A stretch of DNA of 64,000 bases. Source: Schizochytrium sp. CCTCC M209059. Taxonomy: Eukaryota > Sar > Bigyra > Thraustochytrida > Thraustochytriidae. The stretch is taken from the NCBI GenBank assembly GCA_000818945.1, contig KN805402.1, positions 269,087-333,086 on the forward strand. The letters run 5' to 3'. Under the pieces are notes generated by a model, which did not search any database, had not been told where the DNA came from, and saw only the letters and a program-made list of their open reading frames with translations. This document shows positions 19,069-28,800 of this stretch, in pieces; position 1 is the first letter of the stretch, and every line of letters starts with the position of its first letter. The position numbers and the translations under genes are program-made.

Positions 19069-22000
19069 ATGTCAGAAGCCGAGGTCGTCGGGGTGTCGGC
19101 TGACGCGCGCACTGACGAAGTAATGCACAATGACTCCGACGAGACCGAGGCGCGCGGCGAAAATGAGCAAGTCACTTTTCCAATGAGACCAGGGAAAAAG
19201 CGCGTTCTTGTTCGTGGAAATAAAGCTGCTCAGCGAGACAGTGATGCTTCTTCTGCTAACATCCGTGGCATGAAGGCGCAGCCGCTTCCATCAGCAAATC
19301 AGCAGACAGTGACAGTCGAGTCGCCAACAGCAGGCCGTAGAAAGGTCTACGTGGCGAGATCTGTGGACATGGGTGAGGTCGTGGTGAACACAAGCAATCA
19401 AACGCTTTCGCCCACCGGCCCCAATGCTGCAAACAAGAAGGTGTACGAGACGCCATTCGGAACGTGCACGGCGCCGCTGAGCACCTCAACAGCCCAGACC
19501 TCCGGTTTCGACCCTACAGCAGGTCCTGGCACGGCTGCTGGCGGCCTTTCTTCGCGGACGTCAGCGAATCATTCGTCCATTAATGCCCCTTCAGGAAAAG
19601 CAGGCGCAATTCGATATGACGCGCAAGGCCAAGTGCTAGCATACTCCATTCTGGGTTCCGTGGAAGATTTTGCCCGACTTTCGAGGACATCTACGGCACA
19701 TTCGTCCGGATCTTTGAGCAGATCCCCCTCGCGGCTTTCACGGCGCTCCTCCCGGCGCGCCAGCGCCCGATTCGAGCAGATGCGCATGAACAGAAGCCAA
19801 AGCATTCTTTCGCCAGGCTCACCTGGGTTCGAAAGTCAGCTTAATGTCGGCGCAGAGTCCATTGCTGCCGGCCCATCCGTAGGCGACCCCGCATCATCTC
19901 CGCAAATCCCTCCCTCCTCGGTCAATCGCGAAGCATATCTCGAGCAAGTTCGACGTCTCGCGGCAGAGGAAACGCGTGTACGCGCAGAGGCGAGCAAAGC
20001 TCGCGATGAGGCCCTGCGCAAGCGCAAGGAGGCCAGCATGCTCACTCATGAGCGACTACTTGCGCGGCGCCAAGAGCGCGCTCTTGCAGCGCACGCCGAA
20101 TGGCAGCGTGAATGGGCTCATTTCAAGCAGACCATGTGCGCCCTCTCAGGAAAAGACCTGGATGATCTTGTCATCTCGCGAGCCGACTCATACCGCGAAC
20201 GCATGGAAGAGTACAACTATATTAGCGCGGCCATTCCCCACCACGAAAAGCATGGGTCCGAGTACTGGAAAATGAGTCTTCGCGGGCTCGGAACCCGCTA
20301 TGTCGCGGTGGGAAACATCTTTAGTGGTCTTTTCTGCCCAGTCAACGAATCCTCCAAGAATGAGATGCAAATGGTACGGATTCCACGATTGCACAACAAC
20401 TCTCAGCTTGCACGACGCGGGATCGATAAACCTTCATGGCGCGATTCCCCAATTTTGCAGCGCCGCCAGCGAAACCTCGCCAGAGAATTGCGCAAGTTGC
20501 GTCCGCATCTGCTCACTGACGAGGACGCAGATGCTCTTGTTTTGCGTGGCGAGCCTTTGCTAGAGTGGGCGTATGTCAGCATGGAAGTCGACGCTTTGGA
20601 CGAGGCCGGGCAGCTTCAGGGTAAAGCGGCTGCACGCTCGCATGATGAGCTGCTGCAGGACCAAAACGAAGCGGAGGAAGAGGGCCTTATCGAAAAATCT
20701 CTTTCTTCTGCGTTGGAATTCTCCTCACGGGAGGATACACCTCGGGTTGGGCCTCAGTGCGAGCTGCTTGGCGCTTCCGCTGTTCAGGCTCTGGGAGTTA
20801 GTTCGCCCAAGAGCTCGCGGCATGGTCACGAGGAAAGTACTCAGGCAAGCTGGGCCATTTCCTTTGCTACCGTCGGATCCGAGGTGAGCACGCACGTGGT
20901 CCATTTGCATAACACAGGGTCCACTGCTCTCTTTTTCCGGTGGATCACACAGGATGTTCAGCCTGCGACGGCAGACAATTTAAGCAACGTTTTCTATTGC
21001 TCTGCGCCAGATGGAGTTGTCCTGCCAGACTGCAAGCAAGAAATCGTCTTTAGCTTTGCAAGCACTCGAGCTGGTGCTTGGAAACAGGTCTGGACGTTGG
21101 ACACTACGCCGACTGCCCATGCGAACAAAAGACTTTCTGTGGAACTGCGTGCAGTGTGCGACCTTCTTGACGACACCCGCACGCAGAGGTTCGCAGCGCT
21201 CGATCAGCTTATCTTGCAAGGCGAAAAGCATGAATCGTCCATCTCTGACATGATTGTCCAGAAACACGCTGCAGAAGCGCAAAGAATTGCTGAAGAGGAC
21301 CCCGAGTACGGTCTCTCCGCTGAAGCTCTTCTTGAGCTTCGACGCAAACGTTTTGAGACAGCAAACCGTGCGCTTGGGCTCTACTACCATCCAGCGCTCG
21401 AAGATGAGATTCTCGATCTTGCCCGCTCCGTCTTTTCGAAACTACATGCGTATGACATGGTCTTTGACCCTGTGCATCGTGATGCAGAGATTGATGCCAA
21501 AGTTGACGTTGCACTTCAATCATGGAAACGCACTCCATCTCTTGTCGCGTTACGGGTCGCAGTGGCGAGCATCGCACGCGGAGATCCCCTCCGACCTCGC
21601 TGCAGAGCTCCAACCATTACCGATGAAATTGCTCACGAGTCTGAACAGAACGAGCTTTCAAACGCCGTCGATGATGCGGACGAAACTGGCGAGAAAGAGA
21701 GTGGCAGCGGCGAAGAGGGAGGGGTAGGTGAAATCCCTGAAAATGCGAGCTCGGTTTCCATGGTCGAAGATGATGAGCGGCTCGTTGACGCGCACAGCGA
21801 GATCCCAGACGATGCAAAGCTCGAACACGACACCAGCGAGCAAGTTCACGGCGAAGATACCGTGAACGAGGACGGCGAGGCGCCCAACGAACAAGTTGCG
21901 GCAGATGATATCAGCGAGGACCTCGGACTCGCTCCGACGTCTGATGACGTCACGGACGATGCTGCAAGTGATGCCACGGAAGATGCTGATGACATTGAGT

Positions 22001-24378
22001 ATGTAGCTCGAGAGCACGAGCGAATGAACCGCGAGGCTCTTGCGTTCGTAAGTGACATACAGACTCTTGGTGAACGCATGGTGCGCCCCCCACTTGTCCA
22101 GAATGCATCATGGTCTCGAGGTAGAGAAGCCATCTTTCGCATGGCAGATTCTGTGGTGGATGTCGTGGACACCTGGCGGGAAGAGCACCCTGACGAGTCG
22201 ACAGGCGGTGCAGACCCGGCACGAGGCAGCGAAGGTGAGAATGAAATTGATCCCATGGAAACCTTACATGGTCGCGCTGCGCACGCTGTGGGCGAAGCAG
22301 TTGATGCTTTCATGGAGGAGGTGGACAGTGACGTAGCGGCTTCTCGACTAATTGCGCTTCAAGACGTGGTTGCAAGTGTATCGCTCGACAACTTCAAGCT
22401 ATGCTCACGGTTCGACCAGGCCGGCGACCTCTTCGCTGGAGTTCGGGTTCTTGTAACCGCAGACCTGGCGGTGCGAGCAAGCGAGGGTGACACAAACGTC
22501 CCAGACGAAATCGATGTCGACTGCAAGCTCAAGTCTCTTTGCAAGACTGTGGAGTGGCTCGTGCATGCCGGCTGTGCCAGCATTCTCATTGCAGACGGGT
22601 CATCACGCGTGCAAGACACGCAAGCCGTGTATAGCAGCGTTGCAGAAGAGCTTGGTACGCGGCTTGGGCGCGAAGTAGTCTTCATATCCGATCTTACTGA
22701 TGAAGATGCAAAGGATGCACTTGGTCTGGTGCCTCAAAATGACGGCGACGAAGGCGAAGGCGAAGATGCGGACGACGATGACCAAAGTGATGGTAGTGCG
22801 ACGGATGAAGACGAAGATCAGGACGAAAAGAGTAGTGAACGAGGATCGTCTCCTCGAGGTTCAGAAAATGGTTCTGAAAAGGTTGGACTGGGCGCGGACT
22901 CGGTTGGTAATGCGAACGCGAACGCGACGCCGCGAGCTCGAGTCGAGCCGGACGACGTCGCTATTCTATGCCTTGATGCTCGTTCGAGTATAAGTCGCAC
23001 GGGAGATCTTGCGGCAGTTCTCGCAACATATGCAGAAGTCGTTGTGCATGACTCCCTTTACAGCATGCAGACCTACGCTGCCACCAACACTGATGAGGTT
23101 TCGCTCGAGCACTTTGGCGGATTCGGAGTCGAGTCAGATGCTCAAGAAAGCGCAGAAGCTTTAAAGGCCAAATCAATCCTCGTCATCGGGGGCGAACCGA
23201 ACGAGTACCCGAAGGGGCAGGGTCCTCAAAAGGAAGCTGAGCTAGACGCTGATCATGACAGGGACAGTGGCAGTGAGGATGAGGACGAGGACGAGGACGA
23301 GGATGATGAAAATGAGGACGAGCAGGTGGAAGAAGAGGAATCCAGAGAAGAAGCTGTCGCTGGCAAAGATTCATCAAGAGAAGGACAAGAAGCAGATGTC
23401 GATGACAATGCGAGTGTCGAGTCGGATACAAGTGCAGGCTCGAGCTCAGAATCGGAGTCTAGTTCTGATGGAAGTATATCTGAGCCTGAGATCAACCCTT
23501 CCCAAGCTGGGTACATGCAAGATCTCGCTGTCTTGGAAGGCGCGATCCGCAGTGGCAACTCTTCCGCTGTGCTCATTGTGGGTCCACTCGCTAATCTCTT
23601 TGAAACAGCCGTCGCCGAGCTTGGTGCCGCGGCGAAAGCACGGCTTCTTTTGATCGCTCAAGGGGATCAGGCTGAGCTCGTCATTCCCGAAGAAAGCCAC
23701 CTTGTTTGCTCGCCGCTGAGTGCAGAAGGGAAGACGATTGCTGCCCGAGAGCAGGAATGGGCTCGCGCTATTCTCGAGCAGGCGAGACTGCGTCGAGTCA
23801 TGATCAAGGTCTTCTCCCGTGCCGATGCGAGAACGACTCGCCAAGAGCTGACAAGTTTTGTTCAGCGTACAGATGCTGAGAGCCCGGTGCTCTTTTTGAA
23901 CGCAGTTCCCGAAGAATACGCCACGAGGCTTCTCTTGCGACAGTTTGGCAAAGCCGGGAACGAAGTCGTTGCGTATGCGCCTCAGGTATGGACTCAACTT
24001 GATATTCTCAAGTCAGGAGCGCACGAAGACGACAGCCTCGAAGAAGAGATGGATGAAGAAGACCGAGCGATGCTCGAGGATAATACGGAGGCTGAGGAAG
24101 ATGAGGATGAGGAAGACGCTGGCAACGAAGACAGCGAAACCGCAGACAAGGACACAAGCAAGACGGATGCGCCTCCTGCAGGAGGAGACGGCCAAAGCAA
24201 CGAGGAGGATGAGGATCCTTATCGTCTTCAAGACGTCAAGGTAATGACGTGGGGCTCCACCGTCCGCCAACTTCTCTCGTTGCAGAATATTGAGATCCCA
24301 CAAGGGCTTCGTACCCCAGTCGAAATCTCCGAAGGAGCTGCAGAGCTTGAAACAGAGGGTCTTAGACAGCTAGAATAA
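19069..24378 (+). CDS. MYCBP-associated-protein family protein fused to a degenerate phosphoglycerate-kinase-like domain
   Basis: 1769 residues. Residues 1-280 are disordered; 285-350 form a charged helix. About 360-505 match the MYCBPAP family region (RGLGTRYVAVGNIFSGLFCP; KPSWRDSPILQRRQ). About 600-690 look like an immunoglobulin/ASH-type strand block (VVHLHNTGSTALFFRW). An acidic region lies at about 865-960. From about 1100 to 1755 the sequence follows a whole phosphoglycerate kinase: VRVLVTADLAV at the RVDFNVP position, a LKSLCKTVEWLVHAGCASIL helix-strand, HDSLYSMQTYAAT at the NDAFGxAHRAHAS position, VLIVGPLANLF at the IGGGMANTF position, and VMTWGSTVRQLL at the TGGGASLELL position. Catalytic Arg/His/Gly residues are replaced, and three Asp/Glu-rich inserts interrupt it. 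Known MYCBPAP relatives are ciliary/testis proteins. A structural role in the axoneme is inferred. Confidence 0.78.
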   Translation: MSEAEVVGVSADARTDEVMHNDSDETEARGENEQVTFPMRPGKKRVLVRGNKAAQRDSDASSANIRGMKAQPLPSANQQTVTVESPTAGRRKVYVARSVDMGEVVVNTSNQTLSPTGPNAANKKVYETPFGTCTAPLSTSTAQTSGFDPTAGPGTAAGGLSSRTSANHSSINAPSGKAGAIRYDAQGQVLAYSILGSVEDFARLSRTSTAHSSGSLSRSPSRLSRRSSRRASARFEQMRMNRSQSILSPGSPGFESQLNVGAESIAAGPSVGDPASSPQIPPSSVNREAYLEQVRRLAAEETRVRAEASKARDEALRKRKEASMLTHERLLARRQERALAAHAEWQREWAHFKQTMCALSGKDLDDLVISRADSYRERMEEYNYISAAIPHHEKHGSEYWKMSLRGLGTRYVAVGNIFSGLFCPVNESSKNEMQMVRIPRLHNNSQLARRGIDKPSWRDSPILQRRQRNLARELRKLRPHLLTDEDADALVLRGEPLLEWAYVSMEVDALDEAGQLQGKAAARSHDELLQDQNEAEEEGLIEKSLSSALEFSSREDTPRVGPQCELLGASAVQALGVSSPKSSRHGHEESTQASWAISFATVGSEVSTHVVHLHNTGSTALFFRWITQDVQPATADNLSNVFYCSAPDGVVLPDCKQEIVFSFASTRAGAWKQVWTLDTTPTAHANKRLSVELRAVCDLLDDTRTQRFAALDQLILQGEKHESSISDMIVQKHAAEAQRIAEEDPEYGLSAEALLELRRKRFETANRALGLYYHPALEDEILDLARSVFSKLHAYDMVFDPVHRDAEIDAKVDVALQSWKRTPSLVALRVAVASIARGDPLRPRCRAPTITDEIAHESEQNELSNAVDDADETGEKESGSGEEGGVGEIPENASSVSMVEDDERLVDAHSEIPDDAKLEHDTSEQVHGEDTVNEDGEAPNEQVAADDISEDLGLAPTSDDVTDDAASDATEDADDIEYVAREHERMNREALAFVSDIQTLGERMVRPPLVQNASWSRGREAIFRMADSVVDVVDTWREEHPDESTGGADPARGSEGENEIDPMETLHGRAAHAVGEAVDAFMEEVDSDVAASRLIALQDVVASVSLDNFKLCSRFDQAGDLFAGVRVLVTADLAVRASEGDTNVPDEIDVDCKLKSLCKTVEWLVHAGCASILIADGSSRVQDTQAVYSSVAEELGTRLGREVVFISDLTDEDAKDALGLVPQNDGDEGEGEDADDDDQSDGSATDEDEDQDEKSSERGSSPRGSENGSEKVGLGADSVGNANANATPRARVEPDDVAILCLDARSSISRTGDLAAVLATYAEVVVHDSLYSMQTYAATNTDEVSLEHFGGFGVESDAQESAEALKAKSILVIGGEPNEYPKGQGPQKEAELDADHDRDSGSEDEDEDEDEDDENEDEQVEEEESREEAVAGKDSSREGQEADVDDNASVESDTSAGSSSESESSSDGSISEPEINPSQAGYMQDLAVLEGAIRSGNSSAVLIVGPLANLFETAVAELGAAAKARLLLIAQGDQAELVIPEESHLVCSPLSAEGKTIAAREQEWARAILEQARLRRVMIKVFSRADARTTRQELTSFVQRTDAESPVLFLNAVPEEYATRLLLRQFGKAGNEVVAYAPQVWTQLDILKSGAHEDDSLEEEMDEEDRAMLEDNTEAEEDEDEEDAGNEDSETADKDTSKTDAPPAGGDGQSNEEDEDPYRLQDVKVMTWGSTVRQLLSLQNIEIPQGLRTPVEISEGAAELETEGLRQLE

Positions 24379-25488
24379 ATCTTGAACATGTTAACTGTTA
24401 TGGGCCTCCCACTCGTGAGAAAGCAGCAGCGGTGGCGGCGGTTGATCTAGGAAAATGCGTCGAAAATCATTATCACTTGCTACCATACTGATTTGTGGCA
24501 CACACTTTTTTATCCGTTGAGCTTGCGGTGGCACTGCCTTGCTGTTAGCTGGTCTCTAAAGCAACCCATCTTTTTCGTTTTGGGAGATTAACCTTGAAAC
24601 TGTGACTTCAGCACGGAGACGGAGCCTGATGATTGATTGCTTGCCAGTTCTTTGCCTCCTTTGCATGGCCGATGCCTGCGGCAAGGCAATGCACGCTTGG
24701 AAGAGGGCGGTGCTTGTTAGAGGTAAGAGGGGTGCAACTTGCGTAGGTGGACTCGGTCTCGCCATTGGTGCCGACCGAGCCGTCCGCGCTCGCTGCGTCA
24801 TGCACCTTGCGAGAAACGACCGCGCCGCAGCTGCGCCTGAGTTTGTGATTTTTTGGTGAGCTGGTCCAGGGAAGCTTGGTCGATACGTTGGGGCACTCGG
24901 ACGGAGCGCCCCGCACACGGAAGCTGCAGGGCGCTTGGTTCCGTTCGTCAATCGCCCTCGACTTCCAGTGCATTGCACTGCACTGCTCTGCACTGCTCTG
25001 CTCTGTTCTGCTCTATTCTGCGGCAGTGGCAGCCTGCCTGAATGGGTGGGGGGGGTACTCAAACCCTAGCCTGGCAAGAAGGCGAGAAGGAACCTGAAAG
25101 CCGCGCGCAACTCCGCCTCCCTGACAGGCCTCCCTCCGCTCCTGCAGTGCCTGCTGCAAGCACCTCGCCTCTTTCGCGCACACCCCCCTTGCGCACACCC
25201 CCTCGCGTTACGTAACGCGCGTTACCAGCCTTCCTCTCGCCGCCTTGCTTGCTTGCGTTGGCTCGCCAGGACAGCGCAGCGCAGAACAAGAGCAGAGCAG
25301 AGCAGAGCGAGCAGCGCAGCGCAGAGCGGAGCGGCGGCCGGTCTGCCGACGTGCGCGCGGGCTGCCTCGCGCCGACGCCGCCGCTGCCGCTGCCGCTGGC
25401 AGAGCGGCGGAGGCAGAGCGCGACTCGGCGTCGCGGAGGGAGGCGAGCGAGGCCGGGCGAGGCCAGGCGAGAGGCGTCCGTGCAGCGG

Positions 25489-25520
<32 letters not shown>

Positions 25521-25889
25521 GGAGAGCTGGGTCGACAAATTGAGAGCGCTCGCAGCCGCGGCGCGGCAGGCGCGAGGCGGAGGCACGCGAGGCGGCGAGG
25601 CGGCGAGCGGAGCGCAGAGAGGCAAGCTGCGACACGCAGCGGCGGCGCCGAGCGCAGAGGCAAGCTTCGTGCGCCGAAGAGGACGAGAGAGCGCCGCGCT
25701 GTTGATTGACCTCGACGAGTGCTGCTGGCGCGGGCGCCGGTGCTGCTGCTTCTTGTATTTACTTGTGCGTGTGTGTTTGTGTCGGTGCTCAGCGGTCGCG
25801 ATTGTAGCATCGCCATCAGCAGCACCAAGAGCGACGGCAGCCATCGAGCAAACGAGCTAGCTATTGCCGTCTGGTGAGCGTGTTGAAAA
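24379..25889. other. Intergenic region and probable 5' leader of soluble adenylyl cyclase
   Basis: Includes CTGCT/CTCTG-type repeats near 24975-25020, GCAGA repeats at 25290-25330 and a CT dinucleotide run (25490-25516). Long frames on both strands here are Arg/Ala/Ser-rich repeat translations. No gene seen. Confidence 0.55.
25490..25516. repeat. (CT)n dinucleotide run
   Basis: About 13 CT units lie roughly 375 bases upstream of the adenylyl cyclase start codon. Confidence 0.9.
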
Positions 25890-28800
25890 ATGTCCACAGA
25901 CTTGCCGGACGGAAGCGAGCCGCAATTGCCGTCGCCCGAAGAACCAACCAAAATCGCCATTGCTCTCGAGGCGTCCGAAAAATCGAAGATAGACGCTGCT
26001 CGCATAGAGAGGAATGATGCTTTGGAATCCACAGACATTGCTGTCGCGGAAGAAGGCAAAGCGGACGACACCGTGCTGGCTGCAGAGACTGCCGCGAACA
26101 AAGGAGTTCAAGAAGAGCACACATCAGACGAAAAACCAGACACTAATCCGCAAGTGCCCGAGGAGACTATTTCTTCCGGCGAAACAACAAATGAGCAAAG
26201 CTCCCAGGTACCGTCCGCACTACTGCTGCCAGGCGAGAATGCAGCCAGTGCCGCCAAACCATCCACAATCTCCAAACAATCCTCAAAAGGAGGTTCGTTT
26301 GCAATCAGTGCCCAAACTTCCTTTGAAAACCTCAAGCTCATCGCAAGCCTTGTCCCGGCTCGAGTGATACGATATCATCTGGAGCACAAGGATGTATCTA
26401 CGCTGGAAGCTTTTTCAGAGGAGTTCGAGGGCGCTGTTCTCTTCGCGGATATTTCCGGATTCTCAAGCTTGGCAGAAAAACTTGCGAAAGATTTGAACTG
26501 CGCAGCAAACGCAGCGGAAAACCTTTCGTCTTACATTGGTAAATCTCTCGAGAAAATGGTACACGAGGTATGCTCCAAAGGCGGAGACGTAATCAAGTTC
26601 GCGGGTGATGCCATCTTGACTGTCTTTCCCGCAAGCAAATTTCGCGACCTGAACGATGCCACATTGTGCTGCATTCAGGTCGCCATGAATCTTCTCCAGC
26701 TCGATCTCAAGGCAGGTGGAGTGCAGCTTTCCATACACTGCGGCGTGGGTGCTGGCAGCGTCGTGAGCTATCACGTTGGCGGACGGTACAATCGCTGGGA
26801 ATATGTAATTACAGGAGATCCGATCGAACAAATTGGTTCTGCTGAACCGGAGGCGTCTGCAGGCGAAGTCGTTATCGCAAAGTCGGCGTACGAGCGCATC
26901 GCCTCGGAACTGATTGGCAAGGCCCTTCCGAGTGGAAATTTTCGCATTGACAAACTCCGAAGTCCTTTCGAGCTTGTTTCGCACCCGTTTGTGACATCGG
27001 AGCTGGAATGTTTACTCCAAGAGCCGACTCAGCTGCTTCGCATGGACGAGTGTTTACGAAGTTACGTTCCGCGTCCTGTTCTGCAGGCTATCGATGCTGG
27101 ACAGAGCTTGTGGTTCTCCGAGTTGCGGCTTTGTTCGACTTTATTTTGTCGCCTCAAGGGTCTCAAGTTCAACAGTCGAGAAAACCTGGATCTCATTCAT
27201 CAGGCGGTTCGCCTCGTCCAAAAGAACGTCTACGCTTACGAAGGAACTTTGTGCAGATTTATCGTCGACGACAAGGGTGCAGGGCTACTCCTTGCATTCG
27301 GTCTCCCTCCATTCATGCACGAGAACGACCCGGTGCGCGCAACGAGGTCAGCACTCGATATATGCGCAGCTCTTTCAGATCTTGTCAACGATGACGACGA
27401 AGCATTGAGCGCGTCCATCGGCGTCACGAGTGGGCGCGTCTTTTGTGGGACAACGGGCGGTGGAGTTCGATGCGAATACACCCTGCACGGAACGCTCGTG
27501 AATCTCGCGGCGCGGTACATGGTTGCCGCCAAAACTGGTGTGCTCTGTGGACAAACCACATACCGTGAAGCGTGCGAAGCGATCGAATTTGGCGAGCCTG
27601 AAAAGCTCAAAGTCAAAGGTAAGGAAGAGGAAGTACTCGTGTACCGACCTATTGGCCCGAAGGCACAACAAGGATTCGAAAATGCCAAGTCGCCTCTGTT
27701 GGGCAGAACTGCGGAGATGGAAATCGTCTCTCAAGCCCTGCAGCGCATCTCGCAGCACAGCCTTCTCTCAGAGGTCGTTCTCTTCACGGGCGAGGCCGGT
27801 ATCGGCAAGTCGAGACTCATGCAGGAAACGTATGCGGAGGCACTGAAGTTCGAGTGCGGCGTGATCGTGGGAAAAGGACAGGACACCGAGAGCGCTACCG
27901 CCTTTTATGTGTTTCGCAGTATTCTATCGCAACTGGTGAATCATTACTTTACCAAAGTTGTCTGGTATCGATTTGAGGTTTGGCAGGAAATTGAACGCCA
28001 GAGTCTAGTGCAAGGTGTTGCATCCGCATTCTCAGAGAATTTCTCACAGTCACTGTATACCAAGTACCTGTCTAAGTCGTTTTTCGAGCACCTCGAGGAA
28101 GCGTGCCGGCCGCAGGTCGACTCTTCCACGGACGCAGTTGGTGGCCAGGCCTCCTCCTCGCCCTCTTACAGTGTGGCAGGGGCCGGAAACAATAATATGC
28201 AGAATGGGCACATGGGTGGGTCTCAGGCCCAGCGACACCGTGGCGTGAGCAGCAGCGTTGGAGACGATATTGGAGGCGATCATTCCACAGACTTTCTCAA
28301 GTATATGGGACTGATGGAAAACCCGATATCGAACGAGTTCAACGCGTCCCCAGAGCCTTCAAAGCGAACTATCCCTCCTTTGGAGTCTCTGCCTGACCAT
28401 CTTCGACTCCATGTGGTTCGCGATATGATTCCCGTGGGCAAGGACAACCTCGAAGAAATGTATCCGCTTTTGAGCATTCTAATCCCCAAGGTGGTGCAAG
28501 GTTCTGACACGGAGACGACGGCAAAGATGCGAAACGACATTCGAGCGGAGAACCGCATGCGGCTCATCAAAGAGATCTTTACTAAGTGCGCCGCCGAGCT
28601 CGAGTCACTTCATGAGCTGCGGCGCGTCGTGGAGGCGCAGGCAGAGCGGCGGCTGAAGGCTCTAAGCCGCTTGGGTGTGAATATCGATCCTGCTCCTCGG
28701 CAAGACCACGCACACGGGTCTTCTCAGAACATTAGTTTTCGTGGAGCATCAACGAGCGGAAGCGAGGAAACAGGGTCGAGAGCGAAGCGCCGAGGCAAAA

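Noticed and set aside
25059..26101. Minus-strand Ser/Ala/Arg-rich frames up to 297 codons
   Set aside because: Low-complexity shadows of the sAC 5' leader and N-terminus, with no domain.
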